DNA of 64,000 bases from Pseudomonas marincola (GCF_900116605.1 NZ_FPBC01000014.1:1-64000); one strand, 5' to 3'. Positions 1 through 8,673 are shown, counted from the stretch's first letter. Notes: generated from the letters alone by a model not told the origin. Program-made: numbers and translations.

Positions 1-282
1 GACCTCAGCTATGACATTCCTGGCTCACTCGGGTGGCTCTCTGGTGTCAAGGTTTACGGTAACTACAGCCTGTTCGACAAGGATGAGTCCAGCTTCGAGG
101 ATTCCCAGCGCTTCATCCTTGGCACATCTTTCTCGCTGAAAGACCTATGGATCGCCGTCGAGTGGTTGCACGGCAAGCACGATCCCTACATCGGTGGCGG
201 TAGCTACACCCAGAGCCTGGGCGCCGGCGGTAGCGAACGCTGGGAAAACCAGTTGTATACCAATATCGGTTACTACTTCTGA
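1..282 (+). CDS. Outer-membrane beta-barrel porin, C-terminal fragment (5' end outside window)
   Basis: The first frame is open from base 1 to a TGA at 280-282 and encodes the last 93 residues of a protein. The peptide alternates polar and hydrophobic residues like beta strands, and it ends in NIGYYF. A terminal aromatic preceded by alternating hydrophobics is the usual signal for insertion of Gram-negative outer-membrane barrels. Segments such as GWLSGVKVYGNYSLFD and DLWIAVEWLHGKHD resemble the last strands of a porin of the phosphate/short-chain solute type, but the family cannot be fixed from so little. A strong terminator follows 40 bases later, so this is the last gene of its unit. Its substrate and its relation to the lactam genes downstream are unknown. 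Confidence 0.7.
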   Translation, partial: DLSYDIPGSLGWLSGVKVYGNYSLFDKDESSFEDSQRFILGTSFSLKDLWIAVEWLHGKHDPYIGGGSYTQSLGAGGSERWENQLYTNIGYYF

Positions 283-322
283 GGCAATAAGCGCCCCTAG
301 CAACCACTCACGCTCCTATTTT

Positions 323-348
323 CGCCAGCCATGTGCTGGCGTTTTTTT
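323..348 (+). terminator. Rho-independent terminator of the porin gene
   Basis: A perfect 7-bp stem CGCCAGC / GCTGGCG with a 5-base loop is followed by seven T. It lies 40 bases after the porin stop codon. The group II intron starts only four bases after the T-run, which is the typical target context of class C introns. Confidence 0.9.
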
Positions 349-781
349 ATGGTGCGCCAGGCATGGCGCGTAGCGCCGTGACTGGCGCTGTCGGGTTCAC
401 TGTGGTGGTGAGCCTGGCGACTTGGAGGTGAAAGTCCTCTACACACCCGGCAAGGGGAAGTGTTAGCTGAAGGCAAGGGTGTCGCGGGCGACTGCGAATC
501 TGAAGGAAGCCCGAGACAAAATGCTGGCCTGACGAACAGGAAGCGGATGAGGCGGCGCAGCGGGGTGAGGTGGCCATAATCGCCAAAGCCCGATACTTGC
601 ACGGAACGCTGCGACGTAGATCCGACAGGCATAAGCAGGAAGGTCGCGCGAATTACCCTGGGAGATCTGTACGCTTGCCATTGTGCTACCGATTGTCGAG
701 AGGCGACGGGATGGGCGTGCAGAAGTCAGCCGAGGCCGTAGTAAGTGGCGGTCAACCACGCCATCAAGGGCCGAACAGGTC

Positions 782-2155
782 ATGCCGCCAGTAGGCGTCA
801 GCGTCTCGTCGATAACCGAAATGCAGAAATTTCTCCAAGAGAAGACTGTCACCCCGAGTCCCGGCCAGAGGCCGAGGATGACGCCTGACAGCGCAGAGGT
901 ATCGGCGGCGTCGGTGACGTGGATGAACGCGGAGCCGGACACGCTGATGGAGCGGGTGCTTGCGCCGCTCAATCTCAAGCGTGCGTATCAGCGCGTGGTC
1001 AGCAACAAGGGGGCGCCGGGTGCCGATGGCATGACGGTCGCCGACTTGGCAGGCTACGTGAAACAGTATTGGCCCATCCTGAAGGTCAGGCTGCTGGCAG
1101 GTGAATACCATCCCCAGGCAGTGCGGGCGGTCGAAATTCCCAAACCGCAGGGCGGTATGCGGCAACTGGGCATTCCCAGTGTCGTGGATCGCCTGATCCA
1201 GCAAGCCCTGCTGCAACAGCTCACGCCGATCTTCGATCCGCTGTTCTCGGACTATAGCTACGGCTTCCGTCCGGGCAGAAGCGCTCACCAGGCTGTCGAG
1301 ATGGCCCGCACCCATGTGGCGGCGGGTCATAGGTGTTGCGTGGAACTCGATCTGGAGAAGTTCTTTGATCGGGTCAACCACGACATCCTGATGTTCTGTG
1401 TTGAGCGCCATGTCGAAGACAAACAGGTGCTCAGACTCATCCGCCGTTACCTCGAAGCGGGCGTCATGTCGGGCGGGGTTGTCAGCCATCGGCAGGAGGG
1501 GGCGCCGCAAGGCGGCCCGCTTTCGCCGCTGCTGTCGAACATCCTGCTCGATGAACTCGACCGTGAGTTGGAGCGGCGAGGCCATCGCTTCGTGCGCTAT
1601 GCCGATGACGCGAACATTTATGTCCGTAGTCCGCGTGCTGGCGAACGAGTGCTGGCCAGTGTCGAGCGGTTCCTGAATCACCGTCTGAAACTGAGACTGA
1701 ATCGGGACAAGAGTCGCGTGGCTGGGTCGTGGAAATGCGACTACCTGGGGTATGGGATGAGTTGGCACTCGCAGCCTAGACTGCGAGTGGCAACCATGAG
1801 CCTGCGCCGTGTGCGCGACCGTCTCAGGGAACTGCTGCGAGGGGTGCGGGGCCACAAGATGGCGAATGTCATCGAGCGGGTAAACCCGGTGCTGCGAGGC
1901 TGGGCAGGCTACTTCAAGCTCAGCCAGAGCAAGCGTCCACTGGAAGAGCTGGATGGCTGGGTCAGGCACAAACTTCGCTGTGTCATCTGGCGGCAATGGA
2001 AGCAGCCCTCTACGAGGGCGCGCAACCTGATGCGCCTGGGATTGAGCGAGGAGCGTGCCTGCAAGTCGGCCTTCAATGGCCGAGGCCCGTGGTGGAACTC
2101 AGGAGCGCCGCATATGAATCAGGCGCTGCCGAAGAAGCTATGGGACAGACTTTGA
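782..2155 (+). CDS. ltrA: Group II intron reverse transcriptase / maturase
   Basis: Multifunctional protein that helps the intron RNA fold and splice and copies it into DNA after insertion. Visible blocks in order are the entry motif NLKRAYQRVVSNKGAPGADG, GIPSVVDRLIQQALLQ, SYGFRPGRSAHQA, PQGGPLSPLLSN, the catalytic YADD, and the maturase (X/GIIM) motif GWAGYFKLSQSK. There is no HNH endonuclease at the C-terminus, as expected for class C. The frame is open from 683; starts at 683, 782, 878 and 923 are all possible. I use 782, while 878 has an AGAGG six bases upstream and may be the true start. Frame, length and motifs are intact, so the gene is probably functional. Confidence 0.92.
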   Translation: MPPVGVSVSSITEMQKFLQEKTVTPSPGQRPRMTPDSAEVSAASVTWMNAEPDTLMERVLAPLNLKRAYQRVVSNKGAPGADGMTVADLAGYVKQYWPILKVRLLAGEYHPQAVRAVEIPKPQGGMRQLGIPSVVDRLIQQALLQQLTPIFDPLFSDYSYGFRPGRSAHQAVEMARTHVAAGHRCCVELDLEKFFDRVNHDILMFCVERHVEDKQVLRLIRRYLEAGVMSGGVVSHRQEGAPQGGPLSPLLSNILLDELDRELERRGHRFVRYADDANIYVRSPRAGERVLASVERFLNHRLKLRLNRDKSRVAGSWKCDYLGYGMSWHSQPRLRVATMSLRRVRDRLRELLRGVRGHKMANVIERVNPVLRGWAGYFKLSQSKRPLEELDGWVRHKLRCVIWRQWKQPSTRARNLMRLGLSEERACKSAFNGRGPWWNSGAPHMNQALPKKLWDRL

Positions 2156-2201
2156 CTGGTCTCGATACTGGATACGATCAATCGGCTTAACCGCATGGCC
2201 T

Positions 2202-2274
2202 GAACCGCCGTGTACGGAACCGTACGCACGGTGGTGTGGGAGGACGGCGGCCGTGAGGCCGCCTCCTACCCGAT
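2202..2274 (+). ncRNA. Group II intron domains V and VI (catalytic 3' end of the ribozyme)
   Basis: After the maturase stop the sequence folds into GAACCGCCGTGTACGG / CCGTACGCACGGTGGT (about 2202-2235), the conserved domain V hairpin. A second stem, GGCGGCC-GTGA-GGCCGCC (about 2245-2264), has the place of domain VI. The segment ends CCTACCCGAT, where splicing is expected. Read directly from the sequence; the comparison with known class C ends is from memory. Confidence 0.8.
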
Positions 2275-2455
2275 CGCAGCGTTCCGGCCTCCCGGCATTA
2301 GATCTTGAGTAGATGCACCAGTAGAAACAGTTCACTTCAGGCCAAAAAACGGTGCGCTTGAAGACAAGCCAGCCGCTAGGCCCGCGCGTAGCTTAGCGAT
2401 GTGGGCAAGACATCCGTCACGCCTCCCCAGACAAAAACAAGATTTGTGGTGACCC
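2275..2455. other. Short intergenic stretch between intron and lactamase genes
   Basis: 181 bases without an open frame of interest. They must hold the promoter of the oplB/oplA-type genes, unless transcription reads in through the intron. I see no clear -35/-10 pair and no convincing operator. Confidence 0.4.
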
Positions 2456-4201
2456 ATGAACATAGTAGACCCGATCACCCTGGCAGTCGTGCGCGGTGCG
2501 CTCGAAACAGCCCAGCGAGAAATGACCCTGACGCTGGAAAAGACCAGTCGCTCGAGCGTGTTCAACCTCGCCCACGACTATTCCAACGCACTCTTCGATC
2601 ACCTCCCGGAAATGATCCTGCAAGGCCAGGACCTTCCTATTCATCTCGGTTCGCTTATCCCAGCGATGAAATGCGTTGCTGGCTTCTTCGGTGATGAGAT
2701 TGCCGAGGGCGATGTTATTTATCATAACGATCCAGCCTACATGGGCAGTCATATCCTCGACTGCTGCATGTACAAACCGGTGTTCTATAAGGGCGAGCTG
2801 GTGTTCTGGACGGTCTGCAAGGGCCACCTGACCGATATTGGCGGCCCGGTACCGGCCGGCTACAACCCGGACGCAAAAGAAATCTACGCAGAGGGCCTGC
2901 GCATCCCGCCTGTCAAGTTGTGGGCCCAGGGCCAGCGCCGGGAAGACGTAATCAACCTGCTGCTGACCAACATGCGCGCCCGCGCCTATCAAGAAGGCGA
3001 TCTGAATGCCCAGTACGGTGCTTGCAGCGTGGGCGAGCGTCACCTGATCGAGTTGCTCGATCGCTATGGCGTCGACCAGGTCCGAGCGTGCATTACCGAG
3101 CTGAAAGATATGGCAGACCGTCATATGCGCGCATTGTTGCGTGATGTGCCAGACGGTTTCTACAGCGGCACTGCCATTCTCGAAGACTCCGGTCATGGTC
3201 TGGGAGAATTGTCGATCACTGCCCAGGTGGAAATTCGCGGCGACGAGGCGCACGTTCTGATAGAGAGCCCGCCGCAGGTGCCTTACTTCATCAACTCCTA
3301 CGCGGGCAATTCGATCTCCGGGGTTTACCTCGGACTGATGATGTTCGCCCAGGTGCCACCGCCCTACAATGAAGGCCTCTATCGCTGCGTGAGTGTAGAC
3401 CTTGGCCCGTCCGGTACTCTGTGCAACGCCCAGGAGCCGGCACCGCACGTCAACTGCACCACTACTCCGATGGAAACCCTCGCCGATGCCGTGCGTCTGG
3501 CCCTTGAACAGGCGGCTCCGGAGCGTGTGACCGCCTCCTGGGGGCATGCCAGCGGGATCAATATCGCTGGGCACGACCCACGCAACAACAACGATGAATA
3601 TGTGACCATGGTGCTGGCCTCGGTCATCTCCGGCGCTGGCGCTAACAAGGCTATGGATGGTTGGCCTGCTTGCGGCCCGCTGTGCTGCTTCGGCGCGCTG
3701 ACGTCCGGCGATATCGAACTGCTTGAGTACTCCTATCCGGTACTGATACACCGCTACAGCCTGATGACCGACAGTGGTGGCGCCGGTGAATTCCGCGGTG
3801 GCTCTGGTACTCGCCTGGAGCTCGAGCCGCTGAAGCACGCCATGACCGTGGTCGGTTTCGGTGAGGGCCGGCAGCTGCCTACCGCCGGTGCGGCAGGGGC
3901 GAAGAATGTTCTGCTCGAGCCCAAGCTCGGCCGCTTGATCCATAGACATGTCGACGGTGAGGAAGACCATTACATCCAGAACACTCTGCTGACCGCACAA
4001 CCAGGTGAGCGCGTAATCAACGTCAACCCGGGCGGTGGTGGCTATGGCGACCCACTACGTCGTCCGCTGGCCACGGTTCTAGCCGATGTGCGCAACGGCT
4101 TGGTCTCGATTGACGGCGCGCGCCTTGAATACGGCGTAGTGATTGACGGCAACGGCCAACTCGATGAAGCCGCAACCCACGCACACCGAGCCGCGCACTG
4201 A
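2456..4201 (+). CDS. oplB: Hydantoinase B / oxoprolinase-family subunit, probable lactam hydrolase beta subunit (OplB-like)
   Basis: 581-residue protein of the HyuB family, the subunit that hydrolyses the amide ring activated by its ATP-using partner HyuA. The family signatures are HNDPAYMGSHILDCC near residue 90, a conserved GHLTDIGGPVP, and the glycine-rich end INVNPGGGGYGDP. The partner gene follows within 36 bases. In Pseudomonas putida the OplBA pair of this family opens valerolactam and caprolactam, and an AraC-type regulator (OplR) is encoded nearby. Here an AraC gene and the complete 5-aminovalerate/glutarate route follow, which favours lactams over hydantoins or 5-oxoproline as substrate; this is inference. 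There is no clear Shine-Dalgarno before the ATG. Confidence 0.8.
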   Translation: MNIVDPITLAVVRGALETAQREMTLTLEKTSRSSVFNLAHDYSNALFDHLPEMILQGQDLPIHLGSLIPAMKCVAGFFGDEIAEGDVIYHNDPAYMGSHILDCCMYKPVFYKGELVFWTVCKGHLTDIGGPVPAGYNPDAKEIYAEGLRIPPVKLWAQGQRREDVINLLLTNMRARAYQEGDLNAQYGACSVGERHLIELLDRYGVDQVRACITELKDMADRHMRALLRDVPDGFYSGTAILEDSGHGLGELSITAQVEIRGDEAHVLIESPPQVPYFINSYAGNSISGVYLGLMMFAQVPPPYNEGLYRCVSVDLGPSGTLCNAQEPAPHVNCTTTPMETLADAVRLALEQAAPERVTASWGHASGINIAGHDPRNNNDEYVTMVLASVISGAGANKAMDGWPACGPLCCFGALTSGDIELLEYSYPVLIHRYSLMTDSGGAGEFRGGSGTRLELEPLKHAMTVVGFGEGRQLPTAGAAGAKNVLLEPKLGRLIHRHVDGEEDHYIQNTLLTAQPGERVINVNPGGGGYGDPLRRPLATVLADVRNGLVSIDGARLEYGVVIDGNGQLDEAATHAHRAAH

Positions 4202-4236
4202 GCACAGCCCCTTTGAGCAATGCAGAGAATTCGAAA

Positions 4237-6327
4237 ATGAGCAAACAACAATATCGCCTGGGCATCGATGCCGGCGGCACCTTCACTGATTTCATCCTCG
4301 CCGACCATCAGGGCAACGTGCAGTTGTTCAAGGCGCCGTCCACCCCACATGACGGCACCCTGGCCATACGCAACGGTCTGGCGCAAATCGCCGATGCCCT
4401 CGGCCGTACACCAGCCGAGATCATTGCCGACTGCGATCTGTGCATCAACGGGACGACTGTGGCGCTCAACGCACTGATCGAAAAGACCGGGGTCAAGGTG
4501 GGCCTGCTGTGTACCGATGGCCATGAAGACAGCCTGGAAATTCGCCTTGGCCACAAAGAAGATGGCCATCGCTATGACGCCACTTATCCACCGGCGCATA
4601 TGTTAGTGCCGCGCCACCTGCGCCGTCCAATCGGCGGGCGTATTATCAGTGACGGCAGCGAGTTCAGCCCGCTAGACGAGGCGGCGATTCATGCCGCCAT
4701 CGACTACTTCCGCGAACAACAGGTGCAGGCGGTGGCGATCTCCTTCGTCTGGTCGGTGCGCAACCCTAGTCACGAGCAGCGCGCTATGGCTATGGTGCGT
4801 GCGGCTTTACCTGACGTATTTGTCTGCAGCGGCCACGAGGTGTTCCCGCAGATTCGCGAATACACACGCACCTCGACAACCGTGGTCAACGCCTACCTTA
4901 GCCCAGTGATGGGTCGTTATATCGAACGCATCGACGCGCTGTTCGAGGAGCTGGGCGCGCAGCAGCCTACCCGCTATTTCCAGTCCAACGGAGGTCTGGC
5001 TCCTGGCGTGGTAATGCGTGAGCGGGCGGTCAACGCGATCAACTCCGGTCCGGCATCTGCCCCGCAAGCCGGCTTGTGCGTGGCCCAGCCATTCGGTATC
5101 GACAACGTAATCACCGTCGATATGGGTGGTACCTCGTTCGACATCACTCTTAGCAAAGGCGGTCGCACCAACTTCAGCAAAGACAGCGACTTCCTCCGTT
5201 ACCGTATCGGCGTGCCAATGATTCAGGTGGAAACCCTTGGCGCCGGCGGTGGCTCGATCGCCCACCTTGACGACTTCGGCATGCTCCAGGTCGGTCCACG
5301 CAGTGCCGGGGCTAACCCCGGGCCTGTGTGTTATGGAAAGGGTGGGGTCGAGCCGACTGTAACCGATGCTAACCTGGCGCTCGGTTATCTGGCTGATGGT
5401 GCACTGCTCGGTGGCAGCATCCGTCTAAATCGACAAGCCGCGATCGATGCGATCCGCAGTAAAATTGCCGAACCGCTGGGTATCAGTGTCGAGCGCGCGG
5501 CCGTCGGTATCATTACCCTGGTTAACCTGAGCATGGTTAGTGGTATCCGCCGCGTGTCCATTGAGCGTGGTTATGATCCCCGTGACTTCGCCCTGATCGG
5601 TGCCGGTGGTGCAGCGGGCATGCACGTGATGCGACTAGCTGAGGAAATCGGCAGCAAGGTTGTGCTGATTCCCAAGGTGGCTTCGGGGCTGTGCGCCTTC
5701 GGCCAGATTCTCTCTGACATCCGCTATGATCAGCTGACTACTTTGCCGATGCGTTTGGATGACGAGTTCGTCGATTTGGAGCAACTAAACCAGGCCCTGC
5801 AGCAGTTACGCGAGCGTGGTATGACGAACCTGCGAGACGATGGTTTCGGTGGTGACAATCGTATTGAATGCCAGTACAGCCTGGAGATTCGTTACCTCGG
5901 ACAGATCCACGAGTGCAGCGTCGAACTGAGCTGCGACCGGCTCGACCGTAGCAGCCTGGCGGCCCTGCGCGAATCCTTCCACCAGCGGCACAAGGCGCTG
6001 TTTTCCTTCAGTGAGCCTAACAGCCCGGTCGAACTAGTTAATCTAGAGTGCTCGGTGATCGCGCGGTTACAGCGTCCACCAATGCCTGAACTTGCAACCC
6101 CGCTCAAGGCAACGGCCGCGATTCCGGCTGGTCATCGTCCGATGCTGTTCAATGCGCAAGACGATTGGCAGGACACGCCTGTGTACAACGGCGACCGCAT
6201 AGAAGTAGGGCAGATTATTCAAGGTCCCTGTGTGATTGAGGAAGCGACCACAAACATCGTTGTTCCACCGGGCTGGCGGGTCAGTCTGGATCCCTCGGCC
6301 ACATATGAACTGACTCCCGGTCATTGA
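4237..6327 (+). CDS. oplA: Hydantoinase A / oxoprolinase-family ATPase subunit, probable lactam hydrolase alpha subunit (OplA-like)
   Basis: 696-residue HyuA-family protein of the ASKHA ATPase fold, which phosphorylates the lactam or imide before ring opening. ATP-site loops are visible: GIDAGGTFTDF at the N-terminus, DMGGTSFDITLS near residue 295 and GAGGAAGMHVMR near residue 465. I chose the ATG at 4237 because the protein then starts a few residues before the first phosphate loop; an in-frame TTG at 4213 would add eight residues. It lies 35 bases after its partner and is surely co-transcribed. The pairing and the neighbouring aminovalerate genes suggest a valerolactam/caprolactam hydrolase; hydantoin or oxoproline specificity cannot be excluded from sequence. 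Confidence 0.82.
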   Translation: MSKQQYRLGIDAGGTFTDFILADHQGNVQLFKAPSTPHDGTLAIRNGLAQIADALGRTPAEIIADCDLCINGTTVALNALIEKTGVKVGLLCTDGHEDSLEIRLGHKEDGHRYDATYPPAHMLVPRHLRRPIGGRIISDGSEFSPLDEAAIHAAIDYFREQQVQAVAISFVWSVRNPSHEQRAMAMVRAALPDVFVCSGHEVFPQIREYTRTSTTVVNAYLSPVMGRYIERIDALFEELGAQQPTRYFQSNGGLAPGVVMRERAVNAINSGPASAPQAGLCVAQPFGIDNVITVDMGGTSFDITLSKGGRTNFSKDSDFLRYRIGVPMIQVETLGAGGGSIAHLDDFGMLQVGPRSAGANPGPVCYGKGGVEPTVTDANLALGYLADGALLGGSIRLNRQAAIDAIRSKIAEPLGISVERAAVGIITLVNLSMVSGIRRVSIERGYDPRDFALIGAGGAAGMHVMRLAEEIGSKVVLIPKVASGLCAFGQILSDIRYDQLTTLPMRLDDEFVDLEQLNQALQQLRERGMTNLRDDGFGGDNRIECQYSLEIRYLGQIHECSVELSCDRLDRSSLAALRESFHQRHKALFSFSEPNSPVELVNLECSVIARLQRPPMPELATPLKATAAIPAGHRPMLFNAQDDWQDTPVYNGDRIEVGQIIQGPCVIEEATTNIVVPPGWRVSLDPSATYELTPGH

Positions 6328-6363
6328 CCGTCAGGGATTTTTAACAAAGGATTGTGTAACAAC

Positions 6364-6391
6364 GGCACCGACGGCATTCACCGTTGGTGCC
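6364..6391 (+). promoter_or_regulatory. Hairpin between oplA-like gene and AraC gene
   Basis: GGCACCGACGG / CCGTTGGTGCC forms an 11-bp stem (one G-T pair) around CATTCA. There is no T-run after it, so it may be a weak terminator or an mRNA 3'-protecting structure, or a DNA-level palindrome just upstream of the AraC gene. Confidence 0.5.
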
Positions 6392-6424
6392 GCCCTCATA
6401 ATAACTACAAATTGAGGACCTTTC

Positions 6425-7384
6425 ATGACAGATCAATTGTCTACGCGGTATTGGCCTGAGGGAGAAAGGCAATCGCGTTGGGCCGAAGCCATCGGCAATA
6501 CATATTTTCCATTGTCGTTGGAGTTCAATTCCAGCGCCATTTTCCAAGGCAGCCTGAAAATTTGGAAAACGGGCAGTACGCCGTTGGCGTTATCGCGCCT
6601 GCGCTCCAGTCAGCTAGGCTATTCGCGCAGCGAGAGCCAGGTTAGCGAAGATACTGAACCCTGTTACCTTGTAACAGTGCCGCGCCTTACCGAAGTACAC
6701 TTCGAGCAAGACGGTCGTGAGCTCCATTGTAAGCCAGGTGGGTTCATCTTCGAGCGAGGCGATGCGCCTTATCGTTTTCACTACTCCTGCGACAACGACC
6801 TTTGGGTATTCAAGCTGCCTGAGCGCGCGCTACATGGACAGATACGTGGAGCCGAGCGCTACACCCGTTTCTGTTTCGAGGCTCGGCGTGGATTGGGACG
6901 AATTTTTGTTGATCAACTGGCGATGTGTGCCGCGCGCTTCGACGAATGCGATGCGGATGCCCGTCATATGCTGCTGGAACAGGTGCTTTCGACGTTGTTA
7001 ATGGCTCTGCGCCAAGATGAGCGCGTCCTTAATAGTGAGAGTTCGAGTCTAGCTGCCCTGCATTTGCAGCGTATCGAGCACTACATCGACCGAAACTTGT
7101 GTTCAGCTGAACTAAACCCGCAGCATATTGCTCAGGCCTGCGGCTTATCGGTTCGCTATTTGCATAAATTATTTTTCAGTACGCCCTACAGTCTCGGTGA
7201 ATGGATTCGCCTGAAACGATTGGAGGCTGTATATCAACGCCTACGTGATCCCCACTGCCACCTATCAATCGGTGAGCTGGCATATCGTTGGGGGTTCAGT
7301 GATCAGGCACAATTTTCCCGGCATTTTCGCCAGCACTTTAGTTGTACTGCCAGTGAAGCCCGAGCCGTTTCGTTAAAGCCGTAG
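6425..7384 (+). CDS. AraC-family transcriptional regulator (candidate lactam-responsive activator)
   Basis: 319 residues. The C-terminal hundred form the two helix-turn-helix AraC/XylS domain: IAQACGLSVRYLHKLF is the first recognition unit and IGELAYRWGFSDQAQFSRHF the second, followed by the conserved tail FSCTASEAR. The N-terminal 200 residues look like an AraC-binding-like sensor domain (cupin type) with no other recognisable motif. It is directly downstream of, and co-oriented with, the hydrolase genes, the same setting as the AraC regulator OplR that senses valerolactam and caprolactam in P. putida. It therefore probably activates the hydrolase genes, but no operator was identified. Confidence 0.85.
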   Translation: MTDQLSTRYWPEGERQSRWAEAIGNTYFPLSLEFNSSAIFQGSLKIWKTGSTPLALSRLRSSQLGYSRSESQVSEDTEPCYLVTVPRLTEVHFEQDGRELHCKPGGFIFERGDAPYRFHYSCDNDLWVFKLPERALHGQIRGAERYTRFCFEARRGLGRIFVDQLAMCAARFDECDADARHMLLEQVLSTLLMALRQDERVLNSESSSLAALHLQRIEHYIDRNLCSAELNPQHIAQACGLSVRYLHKLFFSTPYSLGEWIRLKRLEAVYQRLRDPHCHLSIGELAYRWGFSDQAQFSRHFRQHFSCTASEARAVSLKP

Positions 7385-7761
7385 CCGGTTACTTTATTGT
7401 CAATGTGCTCTGGGGGATTAGAAGTCACTCGGCGTAGCTCCCCATAAAGGCTCCACGCCTTTTCACCGTTGCGGGAGTACCAGTTATATATCGGCGTCTG
7501 ATATTCCATACGGGCGCTAACTTGGGTAAGCCTTTGTCGTCTGCATTGGCAAACTCATGCGTAGCTGGTGTTGCTGATCAAGCCAAGCTTATTGTTTTAG
7601 GTTCACGCGAGCGGGCTGAGAGCGGCGCAGGCTTCACAAGCGTAAGACGGAACCATGCTAGGTGCAAAGCTATGGTGTTGGGTAGTAATTGCTTCAGGTC
7701 TGTCCTGCAAAAAACATGCTGAAATTCCGCAGGCACCCCCTCTAAGGGCGAGACACGGTAA
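7385..7761. other. Gene-free stretch between convergent AraC and GntR genes
   Basis: 377 bases. Apart from the weak terminator, I see only short frames with no family resemblance and no start signals. It separates two convergent regulators and may simply be spacer. Confidence 0.5.
7431..7463 (+). terminator. Possible terminator after the AraC gene
   Basis: GGCGT...ACGCC with partly paired inner bases (GCTC/GGC) is followed by TTTT. It is weaker than the other terminators in the window but sits 47 bases after the stop codon. Confidence 0.4.
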
Positions 7762-8481
7762 CTATCCCATGATTTCAGGGGCGGACTGGGATGCTCTCAG
7801 GTTGCTGTTGCGCATGATCCCTTCGATGATCGGTACTGGTGTCATCAGATGAGCCTGCATCATGGCGCTTGCTCGCGTTGCGTCACGGGCAAGGATAGCT
7901 TCTACCAGTTCGCTGTGCTCTTGACGTTTCAGGGACAAGGCCTCCTCGGATAGCACCGTGCGCCGCAGCCACAGCTGGCGATAGCGCTCGGCCTGATCGA
8001 ACAGATAGGCGCGCGCCTGCAGCAGGTGTCTAGACCCACAGCCGGAGGCTATAGCTGTATGGAAGGCCTTGTGTCGGGCATCCCATATTTCCAGCATCTG
8101 CTCCTGGGTCTTGACCTCCATTACCTTGGCCAATGTATGCGAATAGGCCAACACCTGGGCCTCCCAGGCGTCATCGCCGCGTTCGATGGCGAGCTTAAGT
8201 ACCAGCGCTTCGAGATTGGCCCGTGCGTCATAGATGTCCTGCATTTCGCTCAGCGACATAGGAGCGACGCGGTAGCCACGCTGACTGATAGCTACTACCA
8301 GATTTTCCGCAATCAGATGCGATAGCGCTTCACGCAGAGGGCCTACGCCTAGGTCGTAGCGCTCCTTAAGCGCAGTCATTCGCAGTTTTTCTCCGGGCTT
8401 GAACATGCCCTGAATTATGTCCCGCTTGAGCCACTCATAGCCGCTGACTGCTGAGTTTTGGCGGGGGGCGAGCGTATCCAT
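7762..8481 (-). CDS. glaR: GntR-family (FCD) repressor, GlaR/CsiR-like
   Basis: 239 residues. The N-terminal winged helix-turn-helix (about 15-75) includes MTALKERYDLGVGPLREALSHL, and the C-terminal FCD ligand domain carries DARHKAFHTAI. E. coli GlaR (CsiR) represses the glutarate genes and is released by glutarate. Here the gene is divergent from glaH, whose product oxidises glutarate, which makes the assignment strong. Two copies of a perfect TTTTATAAAA palindrome lie in the shared upstream region and are the best operator candidates. The upstream sequence read on the minus strand gives GAGGAGCATGG before the start, although the AGGAG lies very close to the ATG. Confidence 0.88.
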   Translation of the reverse strand: MDTLAPRQNSAVSGYEWLKRDIIQGMFKPGEKLRMTALKERYDLGVGPLREALSHLIAENLVVAISQRGYRVAPMSLSEMQDIYDARANLEALVLKLAIERGDDAWEAQVLAYSHTLAKVMEVKTQEQMLEIWDARHKAFHTAIASGCGSRHLLQARAYLFDQAERYRQLWLRRTVLSEEALSLKRQEHSELVEAILARDATRASAMMQAHLMTPVPIIEGIMRNSNLRASQSAPEIMG

Positions 8482-8516
8482 AAACCATGCTCCTCAACGG
8501 GTTTTATCCATCATAC

Positions 8517-8555
8517 GCAACTGCAGAAATATTTACTAAGTGGAGATGCAGTTGC
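8517..8555. promoter_or_regulatory. Inverted repeat in the glaR-glaH intergenic region
   Basis: GCAACTGCA (8517-8525) and TGCAGTTGC (8547-8555) are perfect 9-bp inverted arms separated by 21 bases, close to the glaR start. It could be a second operator, for autoregulation of the repressor or for another regulator. Confidence 0.5.
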
Positions 8556-8563
8556 CGAGTGTC

Positions 8564-8601
8564 GCTATTTTATAAAAGCGTAGACATTTTTATAAAATAG
8601 C
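8564..8601. promoter_or_regulatory. Candidate GlaR operator: 14-bp inverted repeat made of two TTTTATAAAA palindromes
   Basis: GCTATTTTATAAAA (8564-8577) and TTTTATAAAATAGC (8588-8601) are exact inverted copies. Each arm contains the self-complementary decamer TTTTATAAAA, and the two decamers are centred 20 bases apart, about two helical turns, so two repressor dimers could bind the same face. The site lies 73 bases before the glaH start and on the glaH side of the divergent region. Confidence 0.65.
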
Positions 8602-8673
8602 TATATTTTTAGTCCGGCTGTTCTGGTAAATCTCGGGGCGGCGTACAGACAATTTTTTCGTCAGGACTCTGCC

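Larger units (their letters stand above)
352..2274 (+). mobile_element. Class C (bacterial IIC) group II intron
   Basis: The element starts with GTGCG at 352, a standard group II 5' end, directly after a terminator hairpin. It carries a reverse transcriptase/maturase in its domain IV and ends with a typical domain V hairpin (2202-2235) and a domain VI-like stem. The 3' end is placed at ..CCTACCCGAT (2274). Class C introns are known to home to the DNA just after intrinsic terminators rather than to long exon sites, and their proteins lack the C-terminal endonuclease; both features are seen here. The exact 3' boundary was read from the usual sequence pattern and could be off by a few bases. The element looks complete and possibly active. 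Confidence 0.88.

Noticed and set aside
764..1996. 410-codon minus-strand frame opposite the intron maturase
   Set aside because: Antisense to a gene with all RT motifs; no recognisable domain.
2417..4000. 527-codon open frame on the minus strand opposite the oplB-like gene
   Set aside because: It is antisense to a well-conserved HyuB-family gene, shows no family signature and has the low-complexity look of a shadow frame in GC-rich DNA.
2456..6327. Hydantoin or acetone carboxylase-like function for the HyuB/HyuA pair
   Set aside because: Not excluded by sequence, but the AraC gene and the 5-aminovalerate/glutarate genes make a lactam substrate more likely; no carboxylase gamma subunit is present.
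7522..7722. 66-codon frame between the AraC and GntR genes
   Set aside because: No ribosome site, no family resemblance; probably chance.
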